54,863 nucleotides of DNA from assembly GCA_002773415.1 (NCBI GenBank), contig PFBD01000023.1:37084-91946 (forward strand). Direction: 5' to 3'. Under the pieces are notes generated by a model that searched no databases, was not told the origin of the DNA, and saw only the letters and a program-made list of their open reading frames with translations. This stretch comes from Candidatus Harrisonbacteria bacterium CG10_big_fil_rev_8_21_14_0_10_49_15. GTDB lineage: Bacteria > Patescibacteriota > Minisyncoccia > UBA6257 > 1-14-0-10-44-23. How positions within the stretch are numbered: position 1 is the first letter of the stretch; the number at the start of each line of letters is the position of its first letter. A program made the position numbers and the translations under genes. This document shows, one piece after another, positions 1-8,981 of the stretch.

Positions 1-434
1 TGTAGTCCCTGTGCCTTTAAGTTGACTGTGTTCTGTGGCGACGCGGCCGGCTGTGGAGTTTCTAATTTAGGCTTCGGATTAACAGGTGGTGTTTCAAGTA
101 AGTCAATGTCAATATGTAACCGGTTTTTCATTCCCATTTTAACAGGATGGAAAACACGCTCTTTGATCTGTTTAACCAAGGCAATCGCAATTTTCTGTTC
201 AATGCCAAATTCTTGAACCAGTGTTTGGATAAATTCCGTCGGCTTTATATAGCCCAGTACTAGCCAGGTGCAGGTGTAGCCGATCGCACGCTCTCTTCCT
301 AAATCTAAGAGATTAAATTTAGTATTGAGCTCTTCAACGATCCTTTCTACGGCCTCAGATTTAAGCCAGTCTGCAAGCTCAGGTGGCAAGTTCTCAAAGG
401 GCCATGGCGATTGTGTGTGGGTGGTAGAGATCAT
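1..434 (-). CDS. Hypothetical protein, 3' end outside window
   Basis: An open frame runs from ATG at 434 to the window edge without a stop, giving about 144 residues. The product is soluble-looking: a mixed helical region (about 1-110) followed by a Pro/Thr-rich stretch (motif ETPPVNPKPKLETPQP) that looks like a linker to a missing C-terminal part. I do not recognise the family. It starts 21 bases after the stop of the TrbL/VirB6-like gene on the same strand, so it is probably the next gene of the secretion-type operon. No function is assigned. Confidence 0.6.
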   Translation of the reverse strand, partial: MISTTHTQSPWPFENLPPELADWLKSEAVERIVEELNTKFNLLDLGRERAIGYTCTWLVLGYIKPTEFIQTLVQEFGIEQKIAIALVKQIKERVFHPVKMGMKNRLHIDIDLLETPPVNPKPKLETPQPAASPQNTVNLKAQGL

Positions 435-455
435 GTGCTTTAATTACAGCTATTT

Positions 456-2474
456 TTACTTACCTTCCTCGCCATCTTTGGGTTTTGTTGGTTTCACCTG
501 AGATCCCGTAGATCCAATATTAGCATTGAGATGTTTAATCTTCTCCAGCGCATTCTTCGCTTGATCGGTTAAGCTGAGATTCTTCGGGTTAAGTTCAGAC
601 ACAGTCTCAGCACGCTCCGTTATAGCGACACGCAGATCCGCACGGGCTTTAAGGGCGTCTTCAGGTGTTTTCGCTTTTTTCTCACGCTCTCTAGCATCAG
701 AGATGCTCGCATTAAGAGCCCGTAAGTCTTTAGAGATAAGCTCGGGAAGACCGCTGTCGCTCTCAGAAAGTATTTTAGTGAGCGAAGTTTGAATTGTATC
801 CTCCTTTTCACCCGACGCTCGTGCAGCTGTAGTTAGCTGGTTACGTGTCAAAGTGAGTACAGTATCGCTGTCCTCCAACTGCTTTTTGGAAAGATTACCA
901 AGTGCCTTGCCATCCATCTTGCTAAGCACCTCGCTCTTTGTCTGTCCTGTGATCTGCGGTGCCATATCCGGAAATGCCCTTGCCAGATCTTTAAGGTCGT
1001 CAATATCCTTGGCTTCCTTACCCGGATTCGCAGCCTTGATCATCTTGGCGAAAGCGCCAACTTTTTCTTCAGGAATATCGCCAAGCATATCTCGCTTCTT
1101 TGCCTCATCAAAGAGCGCCTGCCGCTGCGCCGGGTCCATATTAAGCATGCGACCAGCAAGCTCTTTTTTAATGGCTTCGTTGGTCTGATTTGCATACATG
1201 CCTTTTTGATACCGCTCCTTTTGTTTATCGTAAGAACCAGCCTTCATTAAAGTATTTCCAATACCAGTTAGACCAACCGCATTCATGCCCCTTCCCAGGA
1301 GACGCGACGTTGCTTTTCCGGCTCGCTCTGTACCAGAGCGGCGATAGGCAAATCCAGCCGTACCCTTGGTCGCTCCCCAGGCTAACTTTTTCGCGCCACT
1401 CCCGGCCATGCCGGCCATCTTCAGGCCGATCCCTGATCCGGTGCCGCCTAAGCTCGCCGCTACTTTCAAACCTCCGTAGATCAGGGCGCCCAGGATCAAT
1501 AGCTGTATGCCCGTAGTGGAGAGCGTCTCCATCAACTTCGCCCCCACGCTGTCAGCCTCGCCAATGGACGGCAGGCCCTGGGTAAAAGGACTGTCCGCAC
1601 GGCTCATTAGGGCAGTGGTAGAAATCGCCAACCACAAGAAGAATGTCGCCGTCGGCAGGTAAATAACCCCCCACTTAATAAAGTTATCCCACCACTCCTT
1701 GTGGTATTTTGACAGCATCGGGAAACCCCAAGCTCCCCACGAAAGTGGCATTAAAATAAGTAAGAAAGCCACCCACATATTACGCACCAGCGCCATGATA
1801 AATACAGTCGCCATTGTAATAAGCGCAAACGCGGTCAACCCAATGGACAATATTGTTACCTGTAAGCTGCCGACAAACCGATTCAGCCAATCTACGTCAA
1901 CGCCGTCCGGAACAATGGTTGTAAAGCGCTGTGGCGCGAAGGCCGAACCGATAGACTCTCCGTTTAGGCCGCCACTAATAAAGAAGTTTGTTAGAACATT
2001 GCTAATATCAAGTAAAAAGCCGGCGATAAGCATGCTGAAATTAACCAGCAGGGCCGCCAGCACGATAAGACCCACCATTTTTTGCGCCTCTCGCTCGCCA
2101 ATCCCCAGAATAATCCGGAAAGCAGCAATAATAATCCCCAGCACAAAAAGAAGGTTTACGACACTCAAAGATATTCTAAAGCCCTCACTCACCACCGGCA
2201 GTTTAATTATCTCCGTCCCCAATCCAATCATCCAAATCGCGGCTTGGCTTACCCAATTAAGCAATGTCCCAAAAAATAATTGAATGCTCGCCAGTAAAGT
2301 CAAGACAAGATTTCCTGTTTTACACCCAAAATCAAAAGTACTGCAGTCAACCTCAAGGGCACCAGGATCCACCGCATCCTGAGCTCCGGCAATCCCCGGC
2401 AACAAGAAAGCGCCAATCAGGAGCACTGCCACCAGGAAGACTATTTTCTTGTTTTTTAGGATTGAAAAATTCAT
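456..2474 (-). CDS. TrbL/VirB6-like inner-membrane channel protein
   Basis: 672 residues. An N-terminal signal/anchor (about 8-31) is followed by a short periplasmic part with two Cys, then five to six hydrophobic helices between about 50 and 350, including a conserved-looking stretch 'WVAFLLILMPLSWGAWGFP' after a paired-helix region. This layout is that of TrbL/VirB6 polytopic components of type IV secretion and conjugation machines. The C-terminal half (about 380-672) is charged, helical and probably cytoplasmic, longer than in classical VirB6. It sits 12 bases after the previous gene, so it is in an operon with two secreted or anchored proteins. Channel identity rests on topology; the transported substrate is unknown. 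Confidence 0.65.
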   Translation of the reverse strand: MNFSILKNKKIVFLVAVLLIGAFLLPGIAGAQDAVDPGALEVDCSTFDFGCKTGNLVLTLLASIQLFFGTLLNWVSQAAIWMIGLGTEIIKLPVVSEGFRISLSVVNLLFVLGIIIAAFRIILGIGEREAQKMVGLIVLAALLVNFSMLIAGFLLDISNVLTNFFISGGLNGESIGSAFAPQRFTTIVPDGVDVDWLNRFVGSLQVTILSIGLTAFALITMATVFIMALVRNMWVAFLLILMPLSWGAWGFPMLSKYHKEWWDNFIKWGVIYLPTATFFLWLAISTTALMSRADSPFTQGLPSIGEADSVGAKLMETLSTTGIQLLILGALIYGGLKVAASLGGTGSGIGLKMAGMAGSGAKKLAWGATKGTAGFAYRRSGTERAGKATSRLLGRGMNAVGLTGIGNTLMKAGSYDKQKERYQKGMYANQTNEAIKKELAGRMLNMDPAQRQALFDEAKKRDMLGDIPEEKVGAFAKMIKAANPGKEAKDIDDLKDLARAFPDMAPQITGQTKSEVLSKMDGKALGNLSKKQLEDSDTVLTLTRNQLTTAARASGEKEDTIQTSLTKILSESDSGLPELISKDLRALNASISDAREREKKAKTPEDALKARADLRVAITERAETVSELNPKNLSLTDQAKNALEKIKHLNANIGSTGSQVKPTKPKDGEEGK

Positions 2475-2486
2475 AGATCAAATATT

Positions 2487-4142
2487 CTACTCCCACGGGA
2501 ACGGCCTTTCCGGCACCGTGGTCCAACTGTCTCCGGAGTATGAGAACGGCAGAGTTCCCCCACTATAACTTCCGGCCGGCGACCGGTGCTTGGTGCAATC
2601 ATCCAGTCTACCGGCCCAGTTTTGATCTTCCGTGAGCATGTTATACGCTCTGCCAAAGATCTTTCTCGCCCCTGTAATATTATTCTCAAACTGCCTGGCA
2701 TCTACGACTATGCCTCCCCCCAAGCCGGCTTTCAGTTCAGTCAATGTCTGTCGTCCCTCCGGTGAATTGGCTACATCCGAGATCGCCGCCTGAATATCCG
2801 TCATTCTTCTCAACAGGTCTTGATTGCGCCCGGCCTCATCAACCGCCGCGTCTTCTAGTGCGTCCATCACCGATTCAACATCCTTTATCATATCTTCAAT
2901 ATCCGGCAAAACTCGGTTTTGCAAACGCTTGGCGATCCTGAAGTTCGCGGAACAAACGAACTGCTCATTTCCTGCATCATCAGTATATTTTGAGCTGTTC
3001 AAGTCGCCATCCTCATTAATTAAATAAAACTCATCGCGTAAGTATTCTAATGCCGCCAAAGCCGTCTCTCCATCCGCTAAGGAGACCGAGCCGGAGGCAT
3101 TGTCATAAAAGGCCTGTCCTTTCTCGCGTAAAGAAATCGCCTGCTTAATATCTCTTAAGAAAGTTTTCTTTTCTTGACCGAAGCGAGCATTGTTAATCCC
3201 CCGGCCGGCGCCCCCCCCGGGCGGAACATTACCCCAGCCGCCGCTCCTACCGCTTCCCCCGCTGTTTAAGCTACCGATAACACTAGCCAGGCCCTTGTCC
3301 AAAATAGAACCCATGAGTGAGTTGGCGATTGCGTTGACGTATTCCTCCAGGCTGTCAGCGGCCAAGGTGTAGTCTATCTCAATGCCCGCAACCCTAGATG
3401 TTAGGTCCTTTATCACTGAACCGGGCGTTTTAATAAATCCGTCCACTGAGTCGCTGAGAAATCCCCCGCCCGCAACTCCTTCGGCTTCGGCCGCCCGCTC
3501 CGCTCTCTCCGCCACCGATGCCTGGACTGTCTCCGCGCGAACTAATGATAATATGTAGTTATTTTCCGGCCGCAGAGATTGTTGATACGCGTCCCAACCT
3601 CCTTCGCCAAAGTTCTTATCAAATTTAGCCGCCTCTCCAGCATCTGTACTACAGCCAACAGAAGCGCCCAATGACCATGTGCTTCCGCTAACACTCACAC
3701 TACCAAGCGCTTGCAAGATCTGTGGCTTGAAAGAATCACAAAGATTCGCATCCGCGAAAAGACCGGCAACCGATCTTTTCGCGGAGTTCGCCGCCTCTCC
3801 AAGGAAAGAAGTCCAATTTTCCACAAACTTTGGCGCGCCGTCCAGGCCGTCGCCCACAAAACTAAGCACTTCGCTTGTTATCCAGTCAATTAACTCTCGG
3901 CGCAGTTTCTCGTTAGCTAGTTTTTCGGCCCACTCCAGCAACTGTTGACCAAGACTCTCCGCGGTACTGTAATCTGCGGCAACCGTCGAGGCCGCCGTAA
4001 TCGGGCTAGCCGTAGAGTCAACATTAGCCGGCACGGCTTGTTGCGCTGTAGCTTGACGCGCCGTCGCTAAGCCTCCGCTAACTAAAATAAGTAACAGTAG
4101 CGCCGTAATAACCAATGGTATTTTTTTAACTTGTCGCTCCAT
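2487..4142 (-). CDS. Large exported protein of the secretion-type operon
   Basis: 551 residues from ATG at 4142; another in-frame start lies 9 bases upstream at 4151. An N-terminal signal segment (VITALLLLILVSGGLATA) is followed by a helical extracytoplasmic body. Near the middle is a Gly-rich linker (GGSGRSGGWGNVPPGGGAGRG). A C-terminal helical region contains two Cys (FVCSANF and LDDCTKH) that could pair. The start overlaps the end of the upstream gene by 17 bases and the TrbL-like gene follows 12 bases later, so the three are probably translated together. I recognise no catalytic motif. It could be a surface or pilus-associated partner of the channel, which is inference only. Confidence 0.6.
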   Translation of the reverse strand: MERQVKKIPLVITALLLLILVSGGLATARQATAQQAVPANVDSTASPITAASTVAADYSTAESLGQQLLEWAEKLANEKLRRELIDWITSEVLSFVGDGLDGAPKFVENWTSFLGEAANSAKRSVAGLFADANLCDSFKPQILQALGSVSVSGSTWSLGASVGCSTDAGEAAKFDKNFGEGGWDAYQQSLRPENNYILSLVRAETVQASVAERAERAAEAEGVAGGGFLSDSVDGFIKTPGSVIKDLTSRVAGIEIDYTLAADSLEEYVNAIANSLMGSILDKGLASVIGSLNSGGSGRSGGWGNVPPGGGAGRGINNARFGQEKKTFLRDIKQAISLREKGQAFYDNASGSVSLADGETALAALEYLRDEFYLINEDGDLNSSKYTDDAGNEQFVCSANFRIAKRLQNRVLPDIEDMIKDVESVMDALEDAAVDEAGRNQDLLRRMTDIQAAISDVANSPEGRQTLTELKAGLGGGIVVDARQFENNITGARKIFGRAYNMLTEDQNWAGRLDDCTKHRSPAGSYSGGTLPFSYSGDSWTTVPERPFPWE

Positions 4143-4869
4143 ACGTAACAATTAAATCTGATAGCGCCTCTGACAAAGCCGCTAGCTCATCCTCTACTCT
4201 TTGCAATACCGCGACTGCCAGCGAAGCAGCCAAGGGGTCTTGTTCGTAATTTACCAAGGTTTCAAAAAGCTTTTTTTGAATCTGTAACAACCGGATTTGC
4301 TCTGTGTGTGCAAACAAAAAGTTTTCCGGAGTCGAAGTATTGTAAAGACGGTCTATCGCTCGCTCATAAATAACACTCAGCAAAAGTAAATCCGTCACAG
4401 AGTCATCCGAAAAACTAATGTTGTTTTCTGCGATGGTTTTTGCGCTATCGTGAATTATTTTTGTGCGCCGCTCCAAGTAGTACTGCCAGTCCGCCTTGTC
4501 CGGATTCGGTATGATAATTAGTCTCTCCTCTTGAACCGGCTCATCAAGTAGCAACGAAATAGATTCTTCTATCTTGTTTCCTAAGACCGTATTAACCATT
4601 CGCTCCGGCGAAAGAGTCGCTATCTGCCCGATGCCATTAACGGTCTCCGGTCCTTCCGGGTTAGCTTCAAACATTATCTGAGCCACCTCTTTAGCCATGG
4701 CCTGGGTATTCAAAGGAGATTGAAATGACTTACTAAGTAAGGCGGTATTCCCGCCGAGTGGATTGCCTTCTATGCTCACTGTCGTTACCATGGCATCAAA
4801 GACAACGAGCAAAAAAAAGACAGTCAAACCAATACTGACAGTGATAATCAATGACTTTAAGAATCGCAT
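4126..4869 (-). CDS. Single-pass membrane protein, first gene of secretion-type operon
   Basis: 247 residues from ATG at 4869; a TTG 51 bases upstream (4920) would add 17 residues. I prefer the ATG because it lies 15 bases downstream of a TATACT box (rc of 4885-4890) and starts directly with a signal-anchor (MRFLKSLIITVSIGLTVFFLLVVF). The rest is a helical, mostly acidic extracytoplasmic domain with no motif I recognise. Its end overlaps the next gene by 17 bases. Its divergent neighbour at 4981 is also an exported protein, so the two transcription units share a promoter region of about 110 bases. Confidence 0.55.
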   Translation of the reverse strand: MRFLKSLIITVSIGLTVFFLLVVFDAMVTTVSIEGNPLGGNTALLSKSFQSPLNTQAMAKEVAQIMFEANPEGPETVNGIGQIATLSPERMVNTVLGNKIEESISLLLDEPVQEERLIIIPNPDKADWQYYLERRTKIIHDSAKTIAENNISFSDDSVTDLLLLSVIYERAIDRLYNTSTPENFLFAHTEQIRLLQIQKKLFETLVNYEQDPLAASLAVAVLQRVEDELAALSEALSDLIVTYGATS

Positions 4870-4965
4870 AATGATGGTCAAGAAAGTATATTGAAAAATA
4901 GCGATCGCTTTATTAGCCAAACATGTCTAAACAGGCTCACAGTGAACAAATCACTCCTCTTATGA

Positions 4966-4971
4966 TATCAT
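4966..4971 (+). promoter_or_regulatory. Extended -10 box, near-leaderless start
   Basis: TGaTATCAT is an extended -10 box that ends 9 bases before the ATG at 4981. The transcript would carry only about 3 untranslated bases. There is no Shine-Dalgarno sequence. Confidence 0.5.
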
Positions 4972-4980
4972 GAAAAGCAC

Positions 4981-5712
4981 ATGAGCGGGCGGCAAAAAAC
5001 ACAGTGGATATCTTTCCTTGGTACTATTGTCACAATAGTTGTATTTTTTGGTTACTTTAACCTAGCTCAAGCTGATTTTTATAGAAATTTAAGTATCGGT
5101 GATTCCGGCCCGGATGTGCTTGAACTCCAAAAAACATTAAATTTTCTTTCCGTGACCAGGGTGGCGCAAACAGGGCCGGGCTCACCCGGGGCGGAGACCA
5201 GCTATTTTGGCCCGGCGACCTATGCGGCAGTAATTAAGTTCCAAGAGTTATACCGGAGTGTCATTCTAGCTCCGATTGGCTTGAGCGCCGGTACCGGCTT
5301 TGTCGGCCCGTCTACCCGCGCAAAGCTGAATCAGTTCTCGGGGCAGTCTGCCCAAGCTCAACCAACCAAAATAGTACCTACCTCACCGGCTCAGCCGCAG
5401 CCTACGGCCTCAACTCCAGCCCCATCTTCCCAGGCGCCCCAAATCACCCTTATTACGCCGAACCCGGTCCGGCGCGGCCAGACCGTGGTTGTCACCGGCA
5501 CCGGCTTTACGAAGGACAACACCATCTCTCTGGGCCCTGACGAGATTTATCATCTCTCCTCCCCAGACGGCCAAAGGCTTGAATTCACCATGACTAGCTC
5601 CATTCCAGTATACAAAGACAACGAAGACGGCGGAGCAGAATTTCCATTTTGGGTGTATATTGATAATGACAACGGCACCAGCGGAAACTTTATTTTAAAC
5701 TTTCGACCCTAG
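4981..5712 (+). CDS. Exported peptidoglycan-binding-like / IPT-TIG protein
   Basis: 243 residues. It has an N-terminal transmembrane or signal segment (about 10-30). A PG_binding_1-like domain (about 36-115) carries the typical pattern 'LSIGDSGPDVLELQKTL' and 'YFGPATYAAVIKFQE'. A Pro/Gln/Ser-rich linker follows (about 118-150). The C-terminal IPT/TIG-like beta domain (about 150-243) begins 'ITLITPNPVRRGQTVVVTGTGF'. A wall-binding module plus Ig-like domain suggests a cell-surface protein anchored to peptidoglycan. It is followed 4 bases later by another exported protein. Confidence 0.75.
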   Translation: MSGRQKTQWISFLGTIVTIVVFFGYFNLAQADFYRNLSIGDSGPDVLELQKTLNFLSVTRVAQTGPGSPGAETSYFGPATYAAVIKFQELYRSVILAPIGLSAGTGFVGPSTRAKLNQFSGQSAQAQPTKIVPTSPAQPQPTASTPAPSSQAPQITLITPNPVRRGQTVVVTGTGFTKDNTISLGPDEIYHLSSPDGQRLEFTMTSSIPVYKDNEDGGAEFPFWVYIDNDNGTSGNFILNFRP

Positions 5713-5716
5713 GCCT

Positions 5717-6094
5717 ATGAAATCATTTATTAAAAAATACTGGGTTATCATAGTGGCGATAGTAATAGCTGTTACAGCCGCAAGCGGCGTCTTTTGGTAC
5801 ACCAGCCAGCCAGCCTATGGCATTCTCGGCTTTGGTGGGCAGATTTCGCAGGTATTTTACTGCACCTGTTCCGATGGAATCTTGTTGACTATCAGCGCTC
5901 CCGGGCCAGCCGGCACCTATGTGTATCAAGGGGGTCTCACTCAGGTCTATCCCTATGGACGAATTTACGCACCCGGCGCCCAGGCCCTAGGTACCTACAG
6001 CCCTGGGGGAGTTTGCTTGTATGTGACTGGTCCGACCTGTAGCAGCCAGTCGGTCACTAGGGGCACTATTCTAATGGTTGGGACATCGCAATAG
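5717..6094 (+). CDS. Small exported protein, function unknown
   Basis: 125 residues. The N-terminus is an uncleaved-looking membrane anchor (KYWVIIVAIVIAVTAASGVFW). The extracytoplasmic part is Gly/Tyr-rich and carries four Cys (YCTCSDG near the anchor, GGVCLYVTGPTCSS near the end), which suggests a small disulfide-stabilised beta domain. It starts 4 bases after the stop of the peptidoglycan-binding protein and is surely co-transcribed with it. Its 3' end overlaps convergent rsmA by 29 bases. I recognise no family. Confidence 0.6.
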   Translation: MKSFIKKYWVIIVAIVIAVTAASGVFWYTSQPAYGILGFGGQISQVFYCTCSDGILLTISAPGPAGTYVYQGGLTQVYPYGRIYAPGAQALGTYSPGGVCLYVTGPTCSSQSVTRGTILMVGTSQ

Positions 6095-6890
6095 CCAGCT
6101 GTCGAAGGCGTTCAACTGAAAGGTCTTGAGCCCTCGTTTTTTCGTCTATCCCTTGATTCGTAAATACCTCCAGAATCTGATTTTTTGGCATAGCTAATCC
6201 GGTTGCCAAGTTATTCAAAAGCATCTTCCTTGGCTGTTTAAAAGCCGCATGAATGAAGGCATAATAACTCTCTAACCCCTCTTTTTTTAACTCTCCAGGC
6301 TTTATTCTCAACTCCACAACCGCGGAGTTTACTTTCGGCGGCGGCGAAAAGTCTTTTGCCGGTACCTCAAATAAAACTCTAGCCTCGGCCCAGATCTGAG
6401 TGGCCGCGGCCAGCAGATTCATTTTCGGCGGCTGCGCGGCCAGCCGCTCCCCGACTTCTTTTTGAACCATTAAAACGCTCTGCTCGGGCTTGTGCTCCAG
6501 CTCACTGATGGTTCGCAATATCTTGCCGGTGATGTAATAGGGCAAATTACCCACGATCGCATAACGATCGAGAGGTAAGAAGTTAGAATTAAGAATTAAG
6601 GCAGGGAGTATCCTGAGCGCATCCCCGGCGATGATTTCGTATTTTCCCTTACTTCTTACTTCATAATTCTTCATTCTGGTGGCCAGCTCATGAGCGAGAG
6701 TTACATCTTTTTCGATTCCAATGTAGCTACAGCTCAATTTTTTGCACTGCTCAAATAGAGGCCACGTCAGCGCTCCTCTACCCGGCCCAATCTCAATAAC
6801 TGTCTCTCCCTTTTTCAACTTTAAACCAGCGACGATCTTTTTGATCACCTCCGGATTTTTCAACCAATGTTGCCCAAGGTAGCGACTCAT
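6066..6890 (-). CDS. rsmA: 16S rRNA dimethyladenosine transferase RsmA/KsgA
   Basis: 274 residues. RsmA uses SAM to dimethylate two adjacent adenosines near the 3' end of 16S rRNA in a late step of small-subunit assembly. The N-terminal 'LGQHWLKN' box, motif I 'VIEIGPGRGALT' (about 32-43) and catalytic motif IV 'GNLPYYIT' (about 113-120) are all present. Two stretches between motif I and motif IV look inserted: 'MKNYEVRSKGKYE' and 'LILNSNFLPLDR'. The DNA coding for them is A/T-rich repeat sequence like that between genes here (see findings), and the two arms are inverted copies. It is followed by the uvrD-like gene on the same strand upstream. Confidence 0.93.
   Translation of the reverse strand: MSRYLGQHWLKNPEVIKKIVAGLKLKKGETVIEIGPGRGALTWPLFEQCKKLSCSYIGIEKDVTLAHELATRMKNYEVRSKGKYEIIAGDALRILPALILNSNFLPLDRYAIVGNLPYYITGKILRTISELEHKPEQSVLMVQKEVGERLAAQPPKMNLLAAATQIWAEARVLFEVPAKDFSPPPKVNSAVVELRIKPGELKKEGLESYYAFIHAAFKQPRKMLLNNLATGLAMPKNQILEVFTNQGIDEKTRAQDLSVERLRQLAIAMSQPLE
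6572..6676. repeat. Inverted repeat arms inside rsmA
   Basis: Segments 6572-6600 and 6642-6676 are built from the word 'agaagtaagaa / gaattaaga' in opposite orientation. They resemble the intergenic palindrome words but lie in frame inside rsmA, between methyltransferase motifs. Confidence 0.5.
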
Positions 6891-6917
6891 TGAAAATTGG
6901 AAATTGAGAATTGAAAA

Positions 6918-8732
6918 TTATTCCTCTATCCACACATCACTCTCGTCCGGCAACTCATTGCACGTGCCCGTCGGACTGATGAAATCATAATACTCTCGAG
7001 GCACCTCGCGCAAAAAACGCGACGGAAAACTTTGGTAAAGCAGGTAAAGCACTTTGCGCGCCCGCGTCATCGCCACATACATCAGCCGTCGCTCCTCCTC
7101 AACATCCTCCTCTTTGCTCATACATCTCTCGTGCGGCAAAATACCCTCGTTACAGCCGATCAAAAAAACATAATCAAATTCCAAGCCCTTAGACATGTGG
7201 ATACTCATCATCAACACCGGCGGCCGCTCCCCCTCTTTTGTCTCCTTAATGTCATCGGTCGCCTCCAGTAGCGAGATCCGCTCCAAAAACTCCTCTAAAG
7301 ATTTAAATCTAGATGCGAACACTGTTAACTCTGCTATGTTTTCCAGTCGCTCCTGAGCATTGTCTGTTTTTCGCTCTAAAAACTCCGGATACTCGCTCTC
7401 TCGCAAAAACCAGTTGATCAAATCAACGGGTGCCTGCTCCGCAGATTGCCTGGTAATTGCCTCTACTAGCGGCTGACCTACGCGTTTGCCAAAAGCCTTT
7501 TCCAGCCGCTCTGTCGCTAACAGGTCGTCATGATTAAGCGCGATCCGGAGAACCGCCAGCACGTCTTTAACCTCCTTGCGGTCATAAAACTTAAACCCAC
7601 CATAGATCTTGTAGCGGATATTCTCGCTAATCAGCGCCTGCTCCGGCGCTCGCGACTGCGCGTTTGTCCGGTACAAAATAGCAATGCCTGCCAGCGGCTC
7701 CTTATCACGAATATCCTGGATCTCATGCGCCACCCAAGTCGCCTCAATGTCCGGATCCACGGCCGCGACCATTTGAATCGGTTCGCCCGCCCCCCTGTCT
7801 GTCCAAAGCCTTTTTGGCGTACGCACCTTGTTATTTTCAATTACGGCATTTGAGGCTTCAATGATCGTACTAGTAGAGCGGTAATTTTGCTCAAGTTTTA
7901 TAACAGTTGCCTCCGGCCAATCCGTACTGAAGTTAAGAAAGTTTCTAAAGTCTGCCAGACGGAAGCCGTAAATTGCTTGTGAATCATCACCGACGACAGT
8001 TATGTTTTTATGTTTTTCTACTAATATACGAATCAATTGATATTGCACGGTGTTAACGTCTTGGTATTCATCAACAAGGAGATGCGAAAAAAGTTTTTGG
8101 TACTTCTCCCGGACCTGTTTATTATTTTTGAACAAACGGACTATCTTTTCCAGTAGGTCATCAAAGTCAAACGCGTTGTGCGCCTCCAGTCGCGCTTCGT
8201 ATTTTCCATAAAGCTCAGCCACTAACCCGTCAAACCACTCCCCTGAACTTGCTAGCTCGCTAACACTCTCCAGCTCGCTCTTTATCCGGCTTATCCGCGA
8301 CTGCGCCACGCGAGGGTTGAACTTGTCCGCCGGAATGTCCATATCTTTCAATATCTTCTTGATTATGGAAAGAGAGCCATCAGAGTCCACGATGGAAAAG
8401 TTTCTGTTTCGGCTACCAACAGCCTCTATTTCCTGTTTAAGAAACCGAGCGCCAAGAGAGTGAAACGTACCCAAAAACGGCGTCCCCGGAACCGGAAATG
8501 TAGGCGACCACGCCGCCGGCGTCGACACCCCGAACACTCGCTCGCGCATCTCCTTCGCGGCTTTATTGGTAAAAGTGATTGCGATTATCTCGTGCGCCGG
8601 CACCCCTTTTTGAATAAGTAGTCTCAACCGAGCCGTTAGCGCCCTTGTCTTCCCACTCCCCGCCCCAGCGGCAATTAAAAGCGGCCCGCCCGGGTGTTCT
8701 ACTGCTTGTTTTTGTCTTTCATTTAAATCCAT
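6918..8732 (-). CDS. UvrD/Rep-family superfamily 1 DNA helicase
   Basis: 604 residues. This is a 3'-5' ATP-dependent DNA helicase of the UvrD/PcrA/Rep group. Visible motifs are the Q-motif 'LNERQKQAVEHPGGPLLIAAGAGSGKT' region (Walker A near 20-28), 'ITFTNKAAKEMRERV' (Ia), 'VDEYQDVNTVQ' (II), 'VVGDDSQAIYGFR' (III), 'LEQNYRST' (IV), 'MSIHMSKGLEFDYVFL' (V) and 'YVAMTRARKVL' (VI). At 604 residues it is shorter than typical UvrD (about 700 or more) and lacks the C-terminal extension. It is probably a repair or restart helicase. The start codon abuts the palindromic element at 8742-8858. Confidence 0.9.
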   Translation of the reverse strand: MDLNERQKQAVEHPGGPLLIAAGAGSGKTRALTARLRLLIQKGVPAHEIIAITFTNKAAKEMRERVFGVSTPAAWSPTFPVPGTPFLGTFHSLGARFLKQEIEAVGSRNRNFSIVDSDGSLSIIKKILKDMDIPADKFNPRVAQSRISRIKSELESVSELASSGEWFDGLVAELYGKYEARLEAHNAFDFDDLLEKIVRLFKNNKQVREKYQKLFSHLLVDEYQDVNTVQYQLIRILVEKHKNITVVGDDSQAIYGFRLADFRNFLNFSTDWPEATVIKLEQNYRSTSTIIEASNAVIENNKVRTPKRLWTDRGAGEPIQMVAAVDPDIEATWVAHEIQDIRDKEPLAGIAILYRTNAQSRAPEQALISENIRYKIYGGFKFYDRKEVKDVLAVLRIALNHDDLLATERLEKAFGKRVGQPLVEAITRQSAEQAPVDLINWFLRESEYPEFLERKTDNAQERLENIAELTVFASRFKSLEEFLERISLLEATDDIKETKEGERPPVLMMSIHMSKGLEFDYVFLIGCNEGILPHERCMSKEEDVEEERRLMYVAMTRARKVLYLLYQSFPSRFLREVPREYYDFISPTGTCNELPDESDVWIEE

Positions 8733-8741
8733 ATTTTTAGT

Positions 8742-8858
8742 ACTTAGTACGTAGTACCTAGTGCGTAGTCGTTAACTGCTGAAACGCAATTTTTTACAAA
8801 TAATAACTTCAATCGGAGCCAGTACCTAAGTACTAAGCACTACGTACTAAGCACTGGC
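8742..8858. repeat. Intergenic palindromic element, 'ttagtac' word
   Basis: The left arm (about 8744-8771, word agtacttagtacgtagt) is mirrored by a right arm (about 8820-8856, word gtactaagcactacgtact). The word carries TAG about every seven bases, so stops fall in all three frames. It lies directly upstream of the helicase start. Confidence 0.6.
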
Positions 8859-8947
8859 CTCTCATTGTACTTGATATGACTCATTCACACAAAAAACCTC
8901 CAAAAAAGTGAATTTTTAGACCACAAAAAATATCCACCGCGGGGTAC

Positions 8948-8975
8948 TTGACGCCCTATCTAGGCCTGCTAGTAT
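8948..8975 (+). promoter_or_regulatory. Strong sigma70-type promoter of the LysM-M23 gene
   Basis: -35 TTGACG (8948-8953), a 16-base spacer and an extended -10 TGcTAGTAT (-10 at 8970-8975). The predicted transcript starts near 8982, about 163 bases before the GTG at 9145, which leaves a long leader. Confidence 0.65.
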
Positions 8976-8981
8976 GACCCT

